Assembly: GCA_025355585.1 (NCBI GenBank)
Contig: JANXZJ010000145.1
Location: forward strand, 1 to 51,313
DNA from: Mariniphaga sp.
GTDB lineage: Bacteria; Bacteroidota; Bacteroidia; Bacteroidales; Prolixibacteraceae
Direction: 5' to 3'
Length of the DNA: 51,313 bases
Shown piece by piece: positions 17,410 through 26,483 of the stretch. Numbering within the stretch: position 1 is the first letter of the stretch; the number at the start of each line of letters is the position of its first letter. The notes beneath the pieces were generated by a model. That model saw nothing but the letters and a program-made list of their open reading frames with translations. It ran no database searches and had not been told where the DNA came from. A program made the translations under genes and the position numbers.

Positions 17410-18678
17410 CTATTTATTTGTTCTGCGTTTGCGAATTAAGTCTTCGATCACATCGTCAATAACAACCATACCTTTCAGAACATTTCTTTTGTCGACAACA
17501 GGTATAGCCAGCAAGTTGTATTTCGAAACAATTTCGGCCACTTCATTAATTTTCTGGTAATCGATTAAATGAACCGGCGAAGGTTTCATGATCTGATTAA
17601 TCCTTACATCAGGAGGGGTAATTACGACATCGCGTATAGAAAAAGTTGCCAGTAACATCTCGTTCTCGTCGATCACAAAGAGGTTGTACAGGGTTTCCAT
17701 TTCCGGTTTTTGGGCTCTAAGTTCAATAAGGACTTCCTCGATGGTCATGTTCTGATTGAATGACAATACTTCAGACGACATGATACTACCAACGGTATGA
17801 TCGGGATATACAAGCAGTTCCCTGACCTCCTGGGAGGTATCCTTTTCCATTTCGTTGAGGAGCAGTTCTGCTCTGTCGTCTTCCAGTAAATCCAGAATAT
17901 CTGCAACCTCGTCTGCGGGCATCTTGTCCAAAACATCGGCTCCTTTTTCAATCGAAAGACTTTCGAGGATATGAACCTGTGTCTCGGTTTCGAGTTCTTC
18001 CATAACATCGGCAGCCCTCTCATTATCAAGAGCAGAGAACACCTCGGCGCTTGCTTTTCGGCCTAAATCTTCGATAATGTCGGCTAGATCGGAAGGATGA
18101 AGGGTTTGAAGCTTCTTATAACTTTTAGAAAGTTTGATGTTCGAACTCGAAGAATCTATCGTCTCAACGTCTTCCCATAGTATAAATTTTGCCGGAATAT
18201 TTGCATTGAAAAGTGAAACGATAAATTTAAGGGGCTTGGCGATGCCAATTCGGCGCAGCAATCCTTCAATTCCGATGTCAACTGCCACGGCAAATGTGTC
18301 GTTGACAATTGTTACCAGCCGTATGTCGTTCACACGGACAAGTTTACGCCCATTGATATCGACGATTTGATTATCTAGAACAGTCAGAGCCAGAAATAGA
18401 CTACTGCTTATCAGGTCTGCTGATAATTCGATTGGTTGACTGCAAATGATTTTTATTTTTCCATTTGCCTTTTCTATACGGAAATTCTGAAAAGAATAAA
18501 ATGCGATCTGGTTTTTAAACTTAATCTTAATGCCATTAACAACCGGGTGTCCTGAAGAATGGGTTGTGGAATCTGGATCAACTAACAAATCCTTGACAGT
18601 ACCAATGCATTTGTTATTGGCGTCAAATGCTTTTTGGCCAATGACACGACTTAAAAAAAATGTGGTTATTGAATTCAT
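17410..18678 (-). CDS. Soluble PRC-like / MgtE-N / CBS protein, probable Mg2+ sensor
   Basis: This cytosolic protein of 422 residues looks like the sensory half of MgtE without the channel. Residues 1-170 resemble two PRC-barrel-like units (SRVIGQKAFDANNKCIGTV; VDINGRKLVRVNDIRLV). Residues ~190-290 are the acidic helical repeats of MgtE_N (LHPSDLADIIEDLGRK, MPADEVADILDLLEDD). A CBS pair follows (VGSIMSSEVLSFNQNM; IMKPSPVHLIDYQKINE), and the protein ends in RKRRTNK with no membrane helices. The ATG at 18678 is chosen because AGGAGG lies five bases before it; a GTG lies six bases upstream. The stop is 12 bases before the Nramp gene, so it probably gates or reports on that transporter. Confidence 0.85.
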   Translation of the reverse strand: MNSITTFFLSRVIGQKAFDANNKCIGTVKDLLVDPDSTTHSSGHPVVNGIKIKFKNQIAFYSFQNFRIEKANGKIKIICSQPIELSADLISSSLFLALTVLDNQIVDINGRKLVRVNDIRLVTIVNDTFAVAVDIGIEGLLRRIGIAKPLKFIVSLFNANIPAKFILWEDVETIDSSSSNIKLSKSYKKLQTLHPSDLADIIEDLGRKASAEVFSALDNERAADVMEELETETQVHILESLSIEKGADVLDKMPADEVADILDLLEDDRAELLLNEMEKDTSQEVRELLVYPDHTVGSIMSSEVLSFNQNMTIEEVLIELRAQKPEMETLYNLFVIDENEMLLATFSIRDVVITPPDVRINQIMKPSPVHLIDYQKINEVAEIVSKYNLLAIPVVDKRNVLKGMVVIDDVIEDLIRKRRTNK

Positions 18679-18803
18679 AAACACCTCCTTGCTTTTTGGT
18701 ATAGCAAGGAGCGCAAACGATCGGGTTGGCTTCCTGGCTATATCAGGTTAATAAATTTTATATCCGCCGGCCCCTCGTCCATTGTTTTTAATGATATTGG
18801 TTT
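18679..18803 (-). promoter_or_regulatory. Structured leader with sequestered ribosome-binding site
   Basis: On the minus strand, CTCCTTGCT and AGCAAGGAG (18703-18711 and 18685-18693) form a perfect 9-bp hairpin. It covers most of the strong SD AGGAGG (18684-18689). Upstream, a long-range stem is possible between 18766-18777 and 18718-18730, enclosing a CCTG/CAGG hairpin (18733-18747). A strong SD held in a hairpin behind a folded leader of about 120 bases suggests translational control, for example by a metal ion. It does not match the M-box, yybP-ykoY, TPP or cobalamin consensus as I know them. Confidence 0.5.
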
Positions 18804-18809
18804 TCGGCG

Positions 18810-18817
18810 CAAAAGTA
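18810..18817 (-). promoter_or_regulatory. Bacteroidota -7 element (TACTTTTG) for the sensor/Nramp operon
   Basis: A perfect TAnnTTTG match on the minus strand that places the transcript start just before the folded leader. A TTG about 23 bases further upstream could serve as a loose -33 element. Confidence 0.5.
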
Positions 18818-19107
18818 TGTTTTTTGTTTTAAGAAAAAAACAATCCGCTAACTTTAATTGCTAACTTAAGGTTAAATATTTTCTGACTGAAAATGAGGGA
18901 AGATAAGTGGGTAAATCTGACGATGAAGGAGGACTATAATCGAGTTTTGTTTTGCGTCGCAAATGACCGTATTGTTTCTATAAACCTTCGGAGATGCGAC
19001 TTTTTATGGTTCACATTTCTTAGATTGGGTTACACGCTCTTCGGTCGCTCACCTTTCCACGTCTCTCATAAGCCCCTTGAAGGGTTTTCAACCGCTTCAA
19101 GGGCTGT
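18818..19107. other. Intergenic stretch without a supported gene
   Basis: This holds a short unconvincing reading frame and, at its right end (19071-19105), an inverted repeat AGCCCCTTGAAG / CTTCAAGGGCT next to the recG stop. The repeat has no T run on the recG strand, so its role as a terminator is uncertain. Confidence 0.5.
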
Positions 19108-21213
19108 CTAACTAATTGACCCCCAGTTTAAATGGTTCTTTTTCAAGGCAATCAGCTGTTTTTTCAGGATGTCGTTCTGCGGTTTTTCGAGCATCGGATC
19201 GTCGGCAATAATAGTTGTAGCAATGTCGCGGGCATACTGAAGTATCTGACCGTCTTTTGCCAGGTTGCTTATTTTCAAATCAAAAGCAATTCCACTTTGC
19301 TGTGTTCCTTCGATATCACCAGGTCCGCGGAGTCGCATGTCGGCCTCTGCAATTTCGAATCCGTCGTTCGTAGCGACCATTGTTTCGATTCGCTTGCGGC
19401 TATCAACACCCAGTTTGAAACCGCTTAGTAAGATACAAAATGACTGTTCGGCACCGCGTCCCACTCGTCCGCGTAACTGGTGGAGTTGCGACAACCCGAA
19501 TCTTTCGGAACTTTCAATAATCATTACGGAGGCATTTGGTACATCAACACCTACTTCTATTACGGTTGTCGCAACAAGAATCTGGGTTTCACCTTGCTTG
19601 AATCGCTGCATCTCAGCTTCCTTGGCCGCGGGTTTCATTTTACCGTGAACCATCCCTATCGAGTATTGGGGTGAAGGAAAGAGTTTCTGAATATGTTCGA
19701 AACCCTCTTCAAGGTATTTATAATCAAGTTTCTCTGATTCTGAAATGAGCGGATATACAACATAGATCTGACGGCCATTGGCAATCTCATTGCGAATAAA
19801 ATCGTACAGTTGGGCCCGTTTGTTCTCGAAATAGTGTACTGTCTTGATCGGTTTTCTGCCAGGTGGAAGTTCATCAATTACCGAAACATCCAGGTCACCA
19901 TAGACTGTCATCGCCAGTGTCCGTGGAATAGGCGTAGCTGTCATTACCAGAACATGCGGAGGAATGAAGTTCTTTCGCCACATCCTGGCGCGTTGGCTGA
20001 CACCGAAGCGGTGCTGCTCGTCGATGATCACGATTCCAAGTGATTTAAACTGAACGATATCCTCCAACAAGGCATGCGTCCCAATTAAGATGTGAAGCTT
20101 GCCGTTCAGTGATTCTTCATGAATAATAAGCCGGTCTTTCTTTTTCGTCGATCCGGTCAACAGGCTAACTTTTACGGGCATATCACCCAGAAATTTCTGC
20201 AGCGAAACCAGGTGCTGATTGGCTAAGATTTCTGTCGGCGCCATCATACAGCATTGAAAACCATTGTCTAATGCAATGAGCATAGACATCAGTGCGACCA
20301 TAGTTTTTCCGCTGCCAACGTCTCCCTGGAGGAGCCGGTTCATCTGCCGGCCCGAACCCATATCTTTCCGGATTTCTTTGACAACTCTTTTTTGAGCATC
20401 CGTAAGTTCGAAAGGAAGGTGTTTGTAAAAGAAGTCGTTAAAGTAATCACCAACACTGGAGAAAATGTGCCCTTTGAATTTTTTATGACGATCTTCTTTC
20501 AGGTGAAGCAGTTTAAGCTGGATATAGAACAGCTCCTCGAACTTCAGCCGATATTCGGCCTTTTTTAATAGCTGTGGGTTCTCCGGAAAATGAATGTTAA
20601 TCAACGCAGTTTCAAGCCCCACAAGTCCCAGCTTCTGCACCAGCCATGCCGGCATCGACTCAAATATATGACCCTTTGCGAGTTGAAGTGCAGCATATTG
20701 AAGTTTGAGAATAACTTTTGAATGTAGAAAATTGCTTTTCAGTTTCTCCGAAGTGTTGTAAAATGCCTGGATGTAACCTTCTTTTTTTGTCGATTCCGGC
20801 TTGCTTTCATCCATTTCGGGATGGACAATACTGAACTGGCCATTGAATTCGACCGGTTTCCCGAAAACAATGTATTCAATATTTGTTTTTAAAGTTGGTT
20901 TTACAAATTTAATACCCTGGAACCAGATCAGTTCCAGTAGTCCGGTACCATCGGTCAGGTAAGCTACCAAACGTTCATTCCGGCCTGCACCGATCATTTC
21001 CATTCCCGTGATCCGTCCTTTTACCTGAATATGGGGTAAACTGCTGTAAATCTCACGGATCGTGTAGAATTTGGTGCGATCGACATATTTATATGGAAAA
21101 TAGTAAATCAGATCGCCGAGGGTAAATACCTTCAGCTCCTGATTGAGTATTACGGACTTTCGGGGTCCGACGCCCGTAAGAAATTTAATATCCTGTGATA
21201 GTATTCCCGACAT
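19108..21213 (-). CDS. recG: ATP-dependent DNA helicase RecG
   Basis: RecG remodels stalled replication forks and Holliday-junction-like structures. The 701-residue protein has an N-terminal wedge/OB domain (LTGVGPRKSVILNQEL at the start, then VKGRITGMEMIG). Helicase motif I is GDVGSGKTMVAL (~295-302), motif II is DEQHRFGV (~398), and motif VI is QLRGRVGRGAEQS. TATPIPRTLAMTVYGDLDVS is typical of RecG rather than Mfd. Length is normal. It is divergent from the methyltransferase-like gene upstream and stands alone. Confidence 0.97.
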   Translation of the reverse strand: MSGILSQDIKFLTGVGPRKSVILNQELKVFTLGDLIYYFPYKYVDRTKFYTIREIYSSLPHIQVKGRITGMEMIGAGRNERLVAYLTDGTGLLELIWFQGIKFVKPTLKTNIEYIVFGKPVEFNGQFSIVHPEMDESKPESTKKEGYIQAFYNTSEKLKSNFLHSKVILKLQYAALQLAKGHIFESMPAWLVQKLGLVGLETALINIHFPENPQLLKKAEYRLKFEELFYIQLKLLHLKEDRHKKFKGHIFSSVGDYFNDFFYKHLPFELTDAQKRVVKEIRKDMGSGRQMNRLLQGDVGSGKTMVALMSMLIALDNGFQCCMMAPTEILANQHLVSLQKFLGDMPVKVSLLTGSTKKKDRLIIHEESLNGKLHILIGTHALLEDIVQFKSLGIVIIDEQHRFGVSQRARMWRKNFIPPHVLVMTATPIPRTLAMTVYGDLDVSVIDELPPGRKPIKTVHYFENKRAQLYDFIRNEIANGRQIYVVYPLISESEKLDYKYLEEGFEHIQKLFPSPQYSIGMVHGKMKPAAKEAEMQRFKQGETQILVATTVIEVGVDVPNASVMIIESSERFGLSQLHQLRGRVGRGAEQSFCILLSGFKLGVDSRKRIETMVATNDGFEIAEADMRLRGPGDIEGTQQSGIAFDLKISNLAKDGQILQYARDIATTIIADDPMLEKPQNDILKKQLIALKKNHLNWGSIS

Positions 21214-21277
21214 AAAGCAAACTTACATGAAAAAAGCATTTTAACAAACTGCTCACCGCCATTTCGCGATTCTTTAT

Positions 21278-21285
21278 TAGTTTTG
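21278..21285 (+). promoter_or_regulatory. Bacteroidota -7 element (TAGTTTTG)
   Basis: A TAnnTTTG match 18 bases before the ATG of the methyltransferase-like gene. It implies a very short leader. Confidence 0.4.
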
Positions 21286-21302
21286 CGCGACAAACCATTA
21301 AA

Positions 21303-22064
21303 ATGAAGTTTCGAACAATTCGCAGGATCATCTATCTGAAAAAAGCGCGTCATCGTCGCGGACATGGCATTCACTCCCCATTTTTGTTCCATCTGATCAC
21401 AGAAGTAGTTGAGAATAAAAGGAATCTTCCCGAATATAAAACTTTTAAGGATATTAAGAATAAGGCTTTGATTTTATTGGAAGATTCTTCGGTACAAGCA
21501 TTGTCTCCCATTTATCAGCGGTTTAATTTGCCACCTGCAAACCCCCATAGGCTTTATCGAAAGATAGAATTGCCGCTTCGGTTTGCAAAAGTTGTGTTCC
21601 GGCTTTTACGCGAATTTAAACCGGCATCGGCGATCTGTTATGGTCCCGCATTTGGCGCAAATCTGGCATATATGGCATTGGCCAATAATGATTGTCCGGT
21701 TTACAAATCAGGAAACGACCCTGTCTGTGAATTGGTATGTCAAGAATTGCTCCAGGCTTGTGAAATCTCAAATGTTCATTTTTTCGATGAAAATTCGGTG
21801 CCGTCATTTAACCCGGAGTTTATAATGATTAACTATCCGTTTAGCCCTGTTTTATCGCGAAATGTGGTTCAGAAATATTTGCGGTTGCATGGCGAGGACG
21901 ACGTTTTAATCATTCGTGGAATACATGAGTCGAAAGAGATGGAAGTCTTCTGGCAGGAGATGATTTCCAATGAAAGCATACGTGTTTCGCTTGATCTGTT
22001 TGAGATTGGCATTGCATTGTTTCGCAAACGTTTGCAGAAGGAGAATTTTATTCAAAGATTTTAG
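21303..22064 (+). CDS. Class I SAM-dependent methyltransferase-like protein
   Basis: This 253-residue protein belongs to a Bacteroidota family usually annotated as class I methyltransferase. The N-terminus KKARHRRGHGIHSPFLFHLI is characteristic of that family. A degenerate SAM-binding motif I may be present at ICYGPAFGANLAYMAL (~112-127). The C-terminal DVLIIRGIHESKEMEVFWQE and SLDLFEIGIALFRK match the O-methyltransferase-like end, where relatives have a DDIH-type acidic motif. Here that reads RGIH, so a metal or catalytic acid may be lost. The substrate is unknown and activity is uncertain. Confidence 0.65.
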   Translation: MKFRTIRRIIYLKKARHRRGHGIHSPFLFHLITEVVENKRNLPEYKTFKDIKNKALILLEDSSVQALSPIYQRFNLPPANPHRLYRKIELPLRFAKVVFRLLREFKPASAICYGPAFGANLAYMALANNDCPVYKSGNDPVCELVCQELLQACEISNVHFFDENSVPSFNPEFIMINYPFSPVLSRNVVQKYLRLHGEDDVLIIRGIHESKEMEVFWQEMISNESIRVSLDLFEIGIALFRKRLQKENFIQRF

Positions 22065-22117
22065 TTCATTTATCGCTTGCCGTTAACGCACAAGGGTGTT
22101 TTATCCATTTCTATTCC

Positions 22118-22125
22118 TATCTTTA
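22118..22125 (+). promoter_or_regulatory. Possible -7 element (TATCTTTA) for the exporter operon
   Basis: This differs from TAnnTTTG by one base and lies about 105 bases before the first adaptor's preferred start. No strong alternative is visible nearby. Confidence 0.3.
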
Positions 22126-22230
22126 CGACCTTAAATTTTTAAACTAAGCCAATTTCTTCTTGAAATTAATATGCTGAATACGAGTTGTTTAAATTGTATT
22201 TTGTCAGAAAAAGATGTTAATTCGATTATT

Positions 22231-23586
22231 ATGAATAAAAAAAGAGTTGTTGTCATTTTGTGTGCGTTAATTGCTCTGTTAACGATCGTCTATTTCAGTT
22301 GGAACAAGAATTCCGGCGAAGTGGAGATTACCTGTAAGGTGAGGAAGGGACCTGTTGAGGTAAAGATTCATACATCGGGCCAGCTGGAGTCCGAAAATTC
22401 TGAAAATATTATTTTGCCTGCTGTACTTTCGAGTCAGAATGTGCGGATTTATGAAATCAAGATTACCGATCTTATTGAAGAGGGTACCGTTGTCGATTCT
22501 GGGCAATACATTGCCACCCTTGATCATAAAGTGATTGAAGAGGTATTGACCGCAGCGCGTCTGGAGTTGGAAGCTGCACTGGCAATCATAGAAGATGCAA
22601 AGCTTGATTCGAATCTTAATCTAAGCAATTATCGCGACCTGATTGTCAACTCTAAATCGGACGTTGAAGAACGCAAGATTGTTTTGGCTGAGTCTGTTTA
22701 CGAATCGCCATCGGTTATTAAAAAGGCCGAAATGGATGTAAACAAGGCTGAAAGGAAACTTACCCAGGATGTAAAAGGTCTTGAGATGCGAAAAAGGCAA
22801 TTGGGTTCGCAAATGGAAAGGCGAAATATCGATTACCGACAGAAACAACAGCGGGTTGATGATCTGCTGAAATTGTATGATGCATTGATAATAAAGGCGC
22901 CAAAACCCGGAATGGTGATTTATGCCAAAGACCGGTTCGGAATTAAAATTCAGATAGGATCAGTCTTGACCCCCTGGAGTCCAATTATTGCAACCTTACC
23001 GGATATGACAAAGATGATCTCCGAAACCTATGTAAACGAGATTGATATTTCCAAGATTAAAGTAGGGCAGAAGGTTACTTTGAGTATTGATGCATTTCCT
23101 GATAAGGAGCTAAAGGGAGAGGTGATTTCTGTAGCCAATATAGGACAACCAATGCCAAAAAGCGATTCGAAAGTTTTTGAGGTAAATATCCGTGTTCATG
23201 GCAGCGACCGTGATTTGAAACCTGCCATGACAACTGGAAACGTTATTCAGACGGGGTCATATTCCGATAAAATATACATCCCTTCCGAAGCCGTTTTTGA
23301 AACCGATTCAACAAAATTTGTTTACGTTAAAAAGAAAGATGTGGTTAGGCAAATTGTGGATCTTGGCGATGAAAATGAAGATTATGTGATTGTAAATAAG
23401 GGTATTGTTGAAGGTCAGCTATTGTTGTTGAACGAACCTGAAAAGCTTGATGATATTCAGACAGTGGGCTGGGAAATATACGACGAACAGATTCGCAAAT
23501 TAAAGGAAAACCTCAACCAGCCATCAATTTCGCAGAAGGCTGATACGGTCAAAAATAACCTGAAGAGTAAAAAGACCGAGGGTTGA
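22231..23586 (+). CDS. Periplasmic adaptor (HlyD/MacA-like), first copy
   Basis: This membrane-fusion protein bridges an ABC permease and an outer-membrane TolC-like channel. The start at 22231 gives an N-terminal membrane anchor directly (MNKKRVVVILCALIALLTIV); an ATG 60 bases upstream adds an unlikely cysteine-rich prefix. It has a biotinyl-lipoyl-like half (VVDSGQYIATLDH), a coiled-coil hairpin (~120-215), the second lipoyl half (IIKAPKPGMVIYA), and a beta-barrel (ETYVNEIDISKIKVGQKVTL). The MacA-typical periplasmic end follows. It is clearly paralogous to the second adaptor. The MacB-like permease starts 35 bases downstream. Exported substrate unknown. Confidence 0.88.
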   Translation: MNKKRVVVILCALIALLTIVYFSWNKNSGEVEITCKVRKGPVEVKIHTSGQLESENSENIILPAVLSSQNVRIYEIKITDLIEEGTVVDSGQYIATLDHKVIEEVLTAARLELEAALAIIEDAKLDSNLNLSNYRDLIVNSKSDVEERKIVLAESVYESPSVIKKAEMDVNKAERKLTQDVKGLEMRKRQLGSQMERRNIDYRQKQQRVDDLLKLYDALIIKAPKPGMVIYAKDRFGIKIQIGSVLTPWSPIIATLPDMTKMISETYVNEIDISKIKVGQKVTLSIDAFPDKELKGEVISVANIGQPMPKSDSKVFEVNIRVHGSDRDLKPAMTTGNVIQTGSYSDKIYIPSEAVFETDSTKFVYVKKKDVVRQIVDLGDENEDYVIVNKGIVEGQLLLLNEPEKLDDIQTVGWEIYDEQIRKLKENLNQPSISQKADTVKNNLKSKKTEG

Positions 23587-23621
23587 CAATATTTATTTAT
23601 AAAGTACTGATATAGTTACAG

Positions 23622-24986
23622 ATGAATATAAAAGCTTATTATAACCGGTATTCTTACAATGTCGTGATAGCCATGGAGGCGATTGTTGCAAATAAGGTAA
23701 AATCGCTGTTAACTGCGCTGGGTATCATTTTTGGAGTTGCTGCAGTAATCAGTATGCTGGCCATTGGGAATGGCGCTGAACAGGAGATTCTTGAACAAAT
23801 CAAGATGGTTGGAGTGAATAATATCATTGTCACGCCAATTTTGCAGAACGATCAGGCCAGTGCAAACGATCAAAAGGCCAGCGCAGCGACTGAGGGTAAT
23901 CAGCTTGCTGGTAGCAAAAAGAAATTTTCAAAAGGGCTTACGCTTTTGGATGCTCAATCGATCAAAGAGATAATACCTACCGTACAGGATGTATGTCCGA
24001 TAATTACGTTTAATTATTCAGCAATCCTGCACGACATCAGCAGTCCGGTGAAGCTGGATGGTACCGATAATACCTATTTTGACCTTTTTGATATTAAATT
24101 GGAAAGCGGCACCCTTTTTCATCAGCAACATTTAAAGGAGGGATACCCTGTTTGTATTATTGGCAATAATATTAAGAACGTGTTTTTTAACCAGGAGGCT
24201 CCTGTTGGTCAATATATTAAATGTGGCCAGATCTGGCTTCAGGTAATCGGTGTGATTGAAAAACGGAGTTTTGTAGGTACAGGCAGCGGAACGATGGCGA
24301 TCAGCAGTACCGACAACAGCATTGTTATTCCCGTTAAAACAATGCTTCTTCGCTTTAGAAACAGGGCACTTATCAGGGGTGATCAGGTGAAACTGGCCGG
24401 TATAACGAGTGCCAATACCATCACGAAGATTGAAGACACCAATCAGCTCGATAAGATTATCATCCGCGTAAAGGAGACTACCCAACTTACTTCAACTGCA
24501 AAAATTGCCGGTAATATGTTGATGCGAAAGCACAATGATATCCGTGATTTTGACGTGAGTATTCCTGAGCTGTTGTTGAAACAACAGCAAAAGACCAAAA
24601 ATATCTTTAACATCGTACTTGGTGCAATCGCTGGTATTTCATTAATTGTAGGTGGTATCGGGATCATGAATATCATGCTTGCCTCGGTGATGGAGCGAAT
24701 CCGCGAGATTGGTACGCGTCAGGCAATTGGTGCATCGAGGAAAGACATCGTTTTTCAGTTTTTATCGGAGTCAACTTTGATCAGCGTTGTAGGGGGTTTA
24801 ATCGGAATTGTGCTTGGCGTGATTTTGTCGAAAATTATTCAGACCATGTTTGATATCAAAACAATCATCTCCATATTTTCTATTTTCATCTCTTTTGGTG
24901 TTTCTGTTTTTATCGGAATCACCTTTGGATATCTCCCGGCTAAAAAAGCCGCCGAAAAAGACCCTGTTGAATCATTAAGACAATAA
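23622..24986 (+). CDS. MacB-type ABC transporter permease (no ATPase domain)
   Basis: This inner-membrane permease uses mechanotransmission. The 454-residue protein has one N-terminal helix (LTALGIIFGVAAVISMLAIG, after NKVKSL), a large periplasmic MacB_PCD domain (~70-320), and three C-terminal FtsX-type helices (LGAIAGISLIVGGIGIMNIM; the SVVGGLIGIVLGVIL region; IFISFGVSVFIGITFGYLPA). The cytoplasmic loop RIREIGTRQAIGASRKDI couples to the ATPase, which is encoded separately at 27804. Full MacB has a fused ATPase, so this is the split Bacteroidota form. It may export a peptide, a lipid or an antibiotic. Confidence 0.92.
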   Translation: MNIKAYYNRYSYNVVIAMEAIVANKVKSLLTALGIIFGVAAVISMLAIGNGAEQEILEQIKMVGVNNIIVTPILQNDQASANDQKASAATEGNQLAGSKKKFSKGLTLLDAQSIKEIIPTVQDVCPIITFNYSAILHDISSPVKLDGTDNTYFDLFDIKLESGTLFHQQHLKEGYPVCIIGNNIKNVFFNQEAPVGQYIKCGQIWLQVIGVIEKRSFVGTGSGTMAISSTDNSIVIPVKTMLLRFRNRALIRGDQVKLAGITSANTITKIEDTNQLDKIIIRVKETTQLTSTAKIAGNMLMRKHNDIRDFDVSIPELLLKQQQKTKNIFNIVLGAIAGISLIVGGIGIMNIMLASVMERIREIGTRQAIGASRKDIVFQFLSESTLISVVGGLIGIVLGVILSKIIQTMFDIKTIISIFSIFISFGVSVFIGITFGYLPAKKAAEKDPVESLRQ

Positions 24987-24995
24987 TCGCTAAAT

Positions 24996-26483
24996 ATGAC
25001 ACGCATTCTTTTATTTATCACTTTTATAGTTATTTGTAAAGTTACCACAGCCCAGGAAAGTGTAATGAAGCTGACGCTGCCAGAGGTGATTGATCTCGCC
25101 TCGAAGCAGTCGATTGATGCTTTCAAACAGCAAAACATGTATCTCGCAAGTTACTGGGAATATAAGAATTACCGGGCAGATAAGCTTCCATTTTTATCGA
25201 TGGGAGCCAATCCGTTTTCCTATAACAATTCTATCAGGCAGGATTATATTCCCCAGGATCAAAGCTGGCAATACAGTCAGCAGGAAAATATCACATCAAA
25301 TGCTTCATTAAGAGTAACGCAAAACGTTGGTTTAACCGGAGGAAGCTTCAACGTAAGTTCAGACCTTGGGATGTCTAAGAATTTTTTAGGCGATCAGCAG
25401 ACCACGTTCTCTGCAAATCAGATCAGTATCGGTTACCGTCAAAAATTGAATGGTTATAACAGTTTGCGTTGGAAATCGAAGATTGAACCACTAAAATTTG
25501 AAACAGCCAGGAAAAACTTTATACAATCGAAAGAAGATATTGCCGTAAAGGCGACAAGTAAGTTTTTCGAATTGGTTGATGCGCAGATAGAGATAAACAT
25601 CTCAACTACTAATCTTGCCAATGCCGATACGTTGTATCAGATCGGGAAAGGCCGGTACCAGGTAGGCACAGTTACACAAGATGAACTGCTAAGCTTCGAA
25701 TTGAATCTGATGAATGCACGGCTTGCTTTAACACGTGCAAATCAAGGATTACTAAGGGCCCGTTCTGATCTTAATTCTTTTTTAGGTCTTGATAAAAGTG
25801 CAATGATTGAATGTATTATGCCAATAAAAATTACTTCTGCCTTGCAGGTAAATGTTGATGAAGCCATTCAGAAATCGATGACCAATAATCCGGATGTCCT
25901 TTCGCAGGATCAACGGTTGCTTGAGCAGGATAATATTGTAAGGATGACAAAGGCCCAGAATGGATTAAGTGCCGATGTGAGCGCATCGGCCGGGTTGAAC
26001 CAAAAAGCGTTGACCATTTCGGATTCCTACCAAAATCCAAACCGGTTTCAGAATATTGCGATTGTAGGCTTATCAGTGCCGATTATTGATTGGGGAAAAA
26101 GGAAAGGGCAGCTTTTGATGGCAAAATCGAACCGGGAAGTTGTGGTAAATAGTGTGAAGCAGGAACGCATTGATTTTGAACAATCTGTTTTGATGAGCGT
26201 CATGGAATTCAATATTCAATCCGATCAGGTACTGAACTCTGCACGAGCTGACACGATAGCTCAATTGGGTTTTGATGTGACCATACGCCGTTTTAAAATC
26301 GGTAAGCTTGATGTTACAAAACTCAACCTGGCCCGAAATGATCTCGAAAATGCAAGAAGAGCCTATATTGGTTCTCTTCGTAAATATTGGGTTTCTTATT
26401 ACCAGATTCGGCAACTCACCTTGTTCGATTTTGAGAATGGTACCGATCTGACTGCTGATTTCGATAAAATACTGAACCAATGA
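24996..26483 (+). CDS. TolC-family outer-membrane efflux protein
   Basis: This trimeric outer-membrane channel completes the exporter. The 495-residue protein has a signal peptide ending at VTTAQ. Two internally related helical-hairpin halves follow: LTLPEVIDLASKQSIDAFKQ opens the first and NVDEAIQKSMTNNPDVLSQD the second. The QIGKGRYQVGTVTQDELL motif is typical of the family, and the repeat is RRFKIGKLDVTKLNLARNDL. It lies 9 bases after the permease and overlaps the next adaptor by four bases (ATGA), showing translational coupling. Confidence 0.9.
   Translation: MTRILLFITFIVICKVTTAQESVMKLTLPEVIDLASKQSIDAFKQQNMYLASYWEYKNYRADKLPFLSMGANPFSYNNSIRQDYIPQDQSWQYSQQENITSNASLRVTQNVGLTGGSFNVSSDLGMSKNFLGDQQTTFSANQISIGYRQKLNGYNSLRWKSKIEPLKFETARKNFIQSKEDIAVKATSKFFELVDAQIEINISTTNLANADTLYQIGKGRYQVGTVTQDELLSFELNLMNARLALTRANQGLLRARSDLNSFLGLDKSAMIECIMPIKITSALQVNVDEAIQKSMTNNPDVLSQDQRLLEQDNIVRMTKAQNGLSADVSASAGLNQKALTISDSYQNPNRFQNIAIVGLSVPIIDWGKRKGQLLMAKSNREVVVNSVKQERIDFEQSVLMSVMEFNIQSDQVLNSARADTIAQLGFDVTIRRFKIGKLDVTKLNLARNDLENARRAYIGSLRKYWVSYYQIRQLTLFDFENGTDLTADFDKILNQ

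Noticed and set aside
18679..18803. M-box or yybP-ykoY riboswitch
   Set aside because: The conserved sequences I know for these classes are not visible, so the leader is left as an unassigned structured region.
19071..19105. recG terminator
   Set aside because: The inverted repeat has no T run on the recG strand and one bulged base, so it is not called as a terminator.
18893..19111. Small 72-residue reading frame next to recG
   Set aside because: No recognisable features, overlaps the inverted repeat and the recG stop, and has no promoter or good start.
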